21,960 nucleotides of DNA from Treponema sp. (lineage in GTDB: Bacteria > Spirochaetota > Spirochaetia > Treponematales > Breznakiellaceae): assembly GCA_031288005.1 (NCBI GenBank), contig JAITSE010000098.1, positions 1 to 21,960 on the forward strand, given 5' to 3'. This document shows positions 21,816-21,960 of this stretch, piece after piece. Under the pieces are notes generated by a model. It did not search any database. It saw nothing but the letters and a program-made list of their open reading frames with translations, and was not told where the DNA came from. Position 1 is the first letter of the stretch. The number at the start of each line of letters is the position of its first letter. The translations under genes and the position numbers were made by a program.

Positions 21816-21960
21816 CAGACCCCAAGGAGAAGCCAGGGGGGACAGACCCCAAGGAGAAGCCAGGGGGACAGACCCCAAGGAGAAGCCAGGGGGACAGACC
21901 CCAAGGAGAAGCCAGGGGGACAGACCCCAAGGAGAAGCCAGGGGGACAGACCCCAAGGAG
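21816..21960. repeat. 26-bp tandem repeat array running off the window
   Basis: Units beginning CAGACCCC start at 21816, 21843, 21869, 21895, 21921 and 21947. The period is 26 bp, except the first unit (27 bp, one extra G). Each reads CAGACCCCAAGGAGAAGCCA followed by GGGGGA. The last is cut by the window edge. The units have no unique spacers. The core GGGGACAGACCCC is also found alone at 398-410. Confidence 0.95.

Noticed and set aside
21723..21956. Minus-strand frame with repeated Ser-Pro-Leu-Ala type peptides
   Set aside because: The peptide is a translation of the 26-bp array. The period is not a multiple of three, so the frame drifts and the pattern is not protein-like.
21816..21960. 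Possible CRISPR array
   Set aside because: Units follow each other directly with no unique spacers and no cas genes are visible; it is a plain tandem repeat.

Overview
The window looks like chromosome from a Treponema-like spirochaete with a moderately high GC content. The best evidence is an operon for a TPR-protein-associated TRAP transporter (TatT, TatP and a fused TatQ-M), an arrangement known from Treponema pallidum. Relaxed spirochaete-type lipoboxes, a three-gene lpt cassette and several membrane/envelope proteins fit this. Genus-level placement (for example a termite-gut treponeme) is inference.

Layout. 1-135: the 3' end of an unidentified gene. 136-472: an intergenic stretch packed with hairpins. 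473-4262 (+): pyrG-lptC-lptA-lptB, tightly coupled or overlapping, coding for CTP synthase plus the periplasmic and ATPase parts of a lipopolysaccharide/glycolipid export machine. 4263-4612: an eight-unit 9-bp tandem array, a terminator, then a promoter lying directly on the ATG of a PlsC/PlsB-type acyltransferase (4613-5482, +). 5790-7403 (-): metK-arfB. 7726-9087 (-): a membrane-anchored TPR protein with a degenerate Mrr-like nuclease-fold domain. 9431-12535 (+): a protein joining an Hsp70-type peptide-binding domain to a membrane helix and LysM, followed by a lipoprotein lytic transglycosylase that appears to start at ATT. 12819-15317 (+): an FtsK/SpoIIIE DNA translocase. 15591-21436 (-): phospho-sugar mutase-tatT-tatP-tatQM, an apparent four-gene operon. 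21437-21960: dense hairpins and then a 26-bp tandem array that runs off the window.

Theme. Most genes serve the envelope: glycolipid export, phospholipid synthesis, peptidoglycan cleavage and binding, septal DNA translocation and solute import. Almost every intergenic gap holds perfect or near-perfect inverted repeats. Many are bounded by the word GGAGTTTTG / CAAAACTCC, with stems that differ in sequence from copy to copy yet remain paired.

Best candidates for something new: (1) the Hsp70-clamp/TM/LysM protein paired with a lytic transglycosylase; (2) the ATT start of that transglycosylase; (3) the hairpin repeat family; (4) two genes whose promoters predict leaderless mRNAs; (5) the TPR/Mrr-like membrane protein. 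No tRNA, rRNA, transposase or CRISPR array was recognised.
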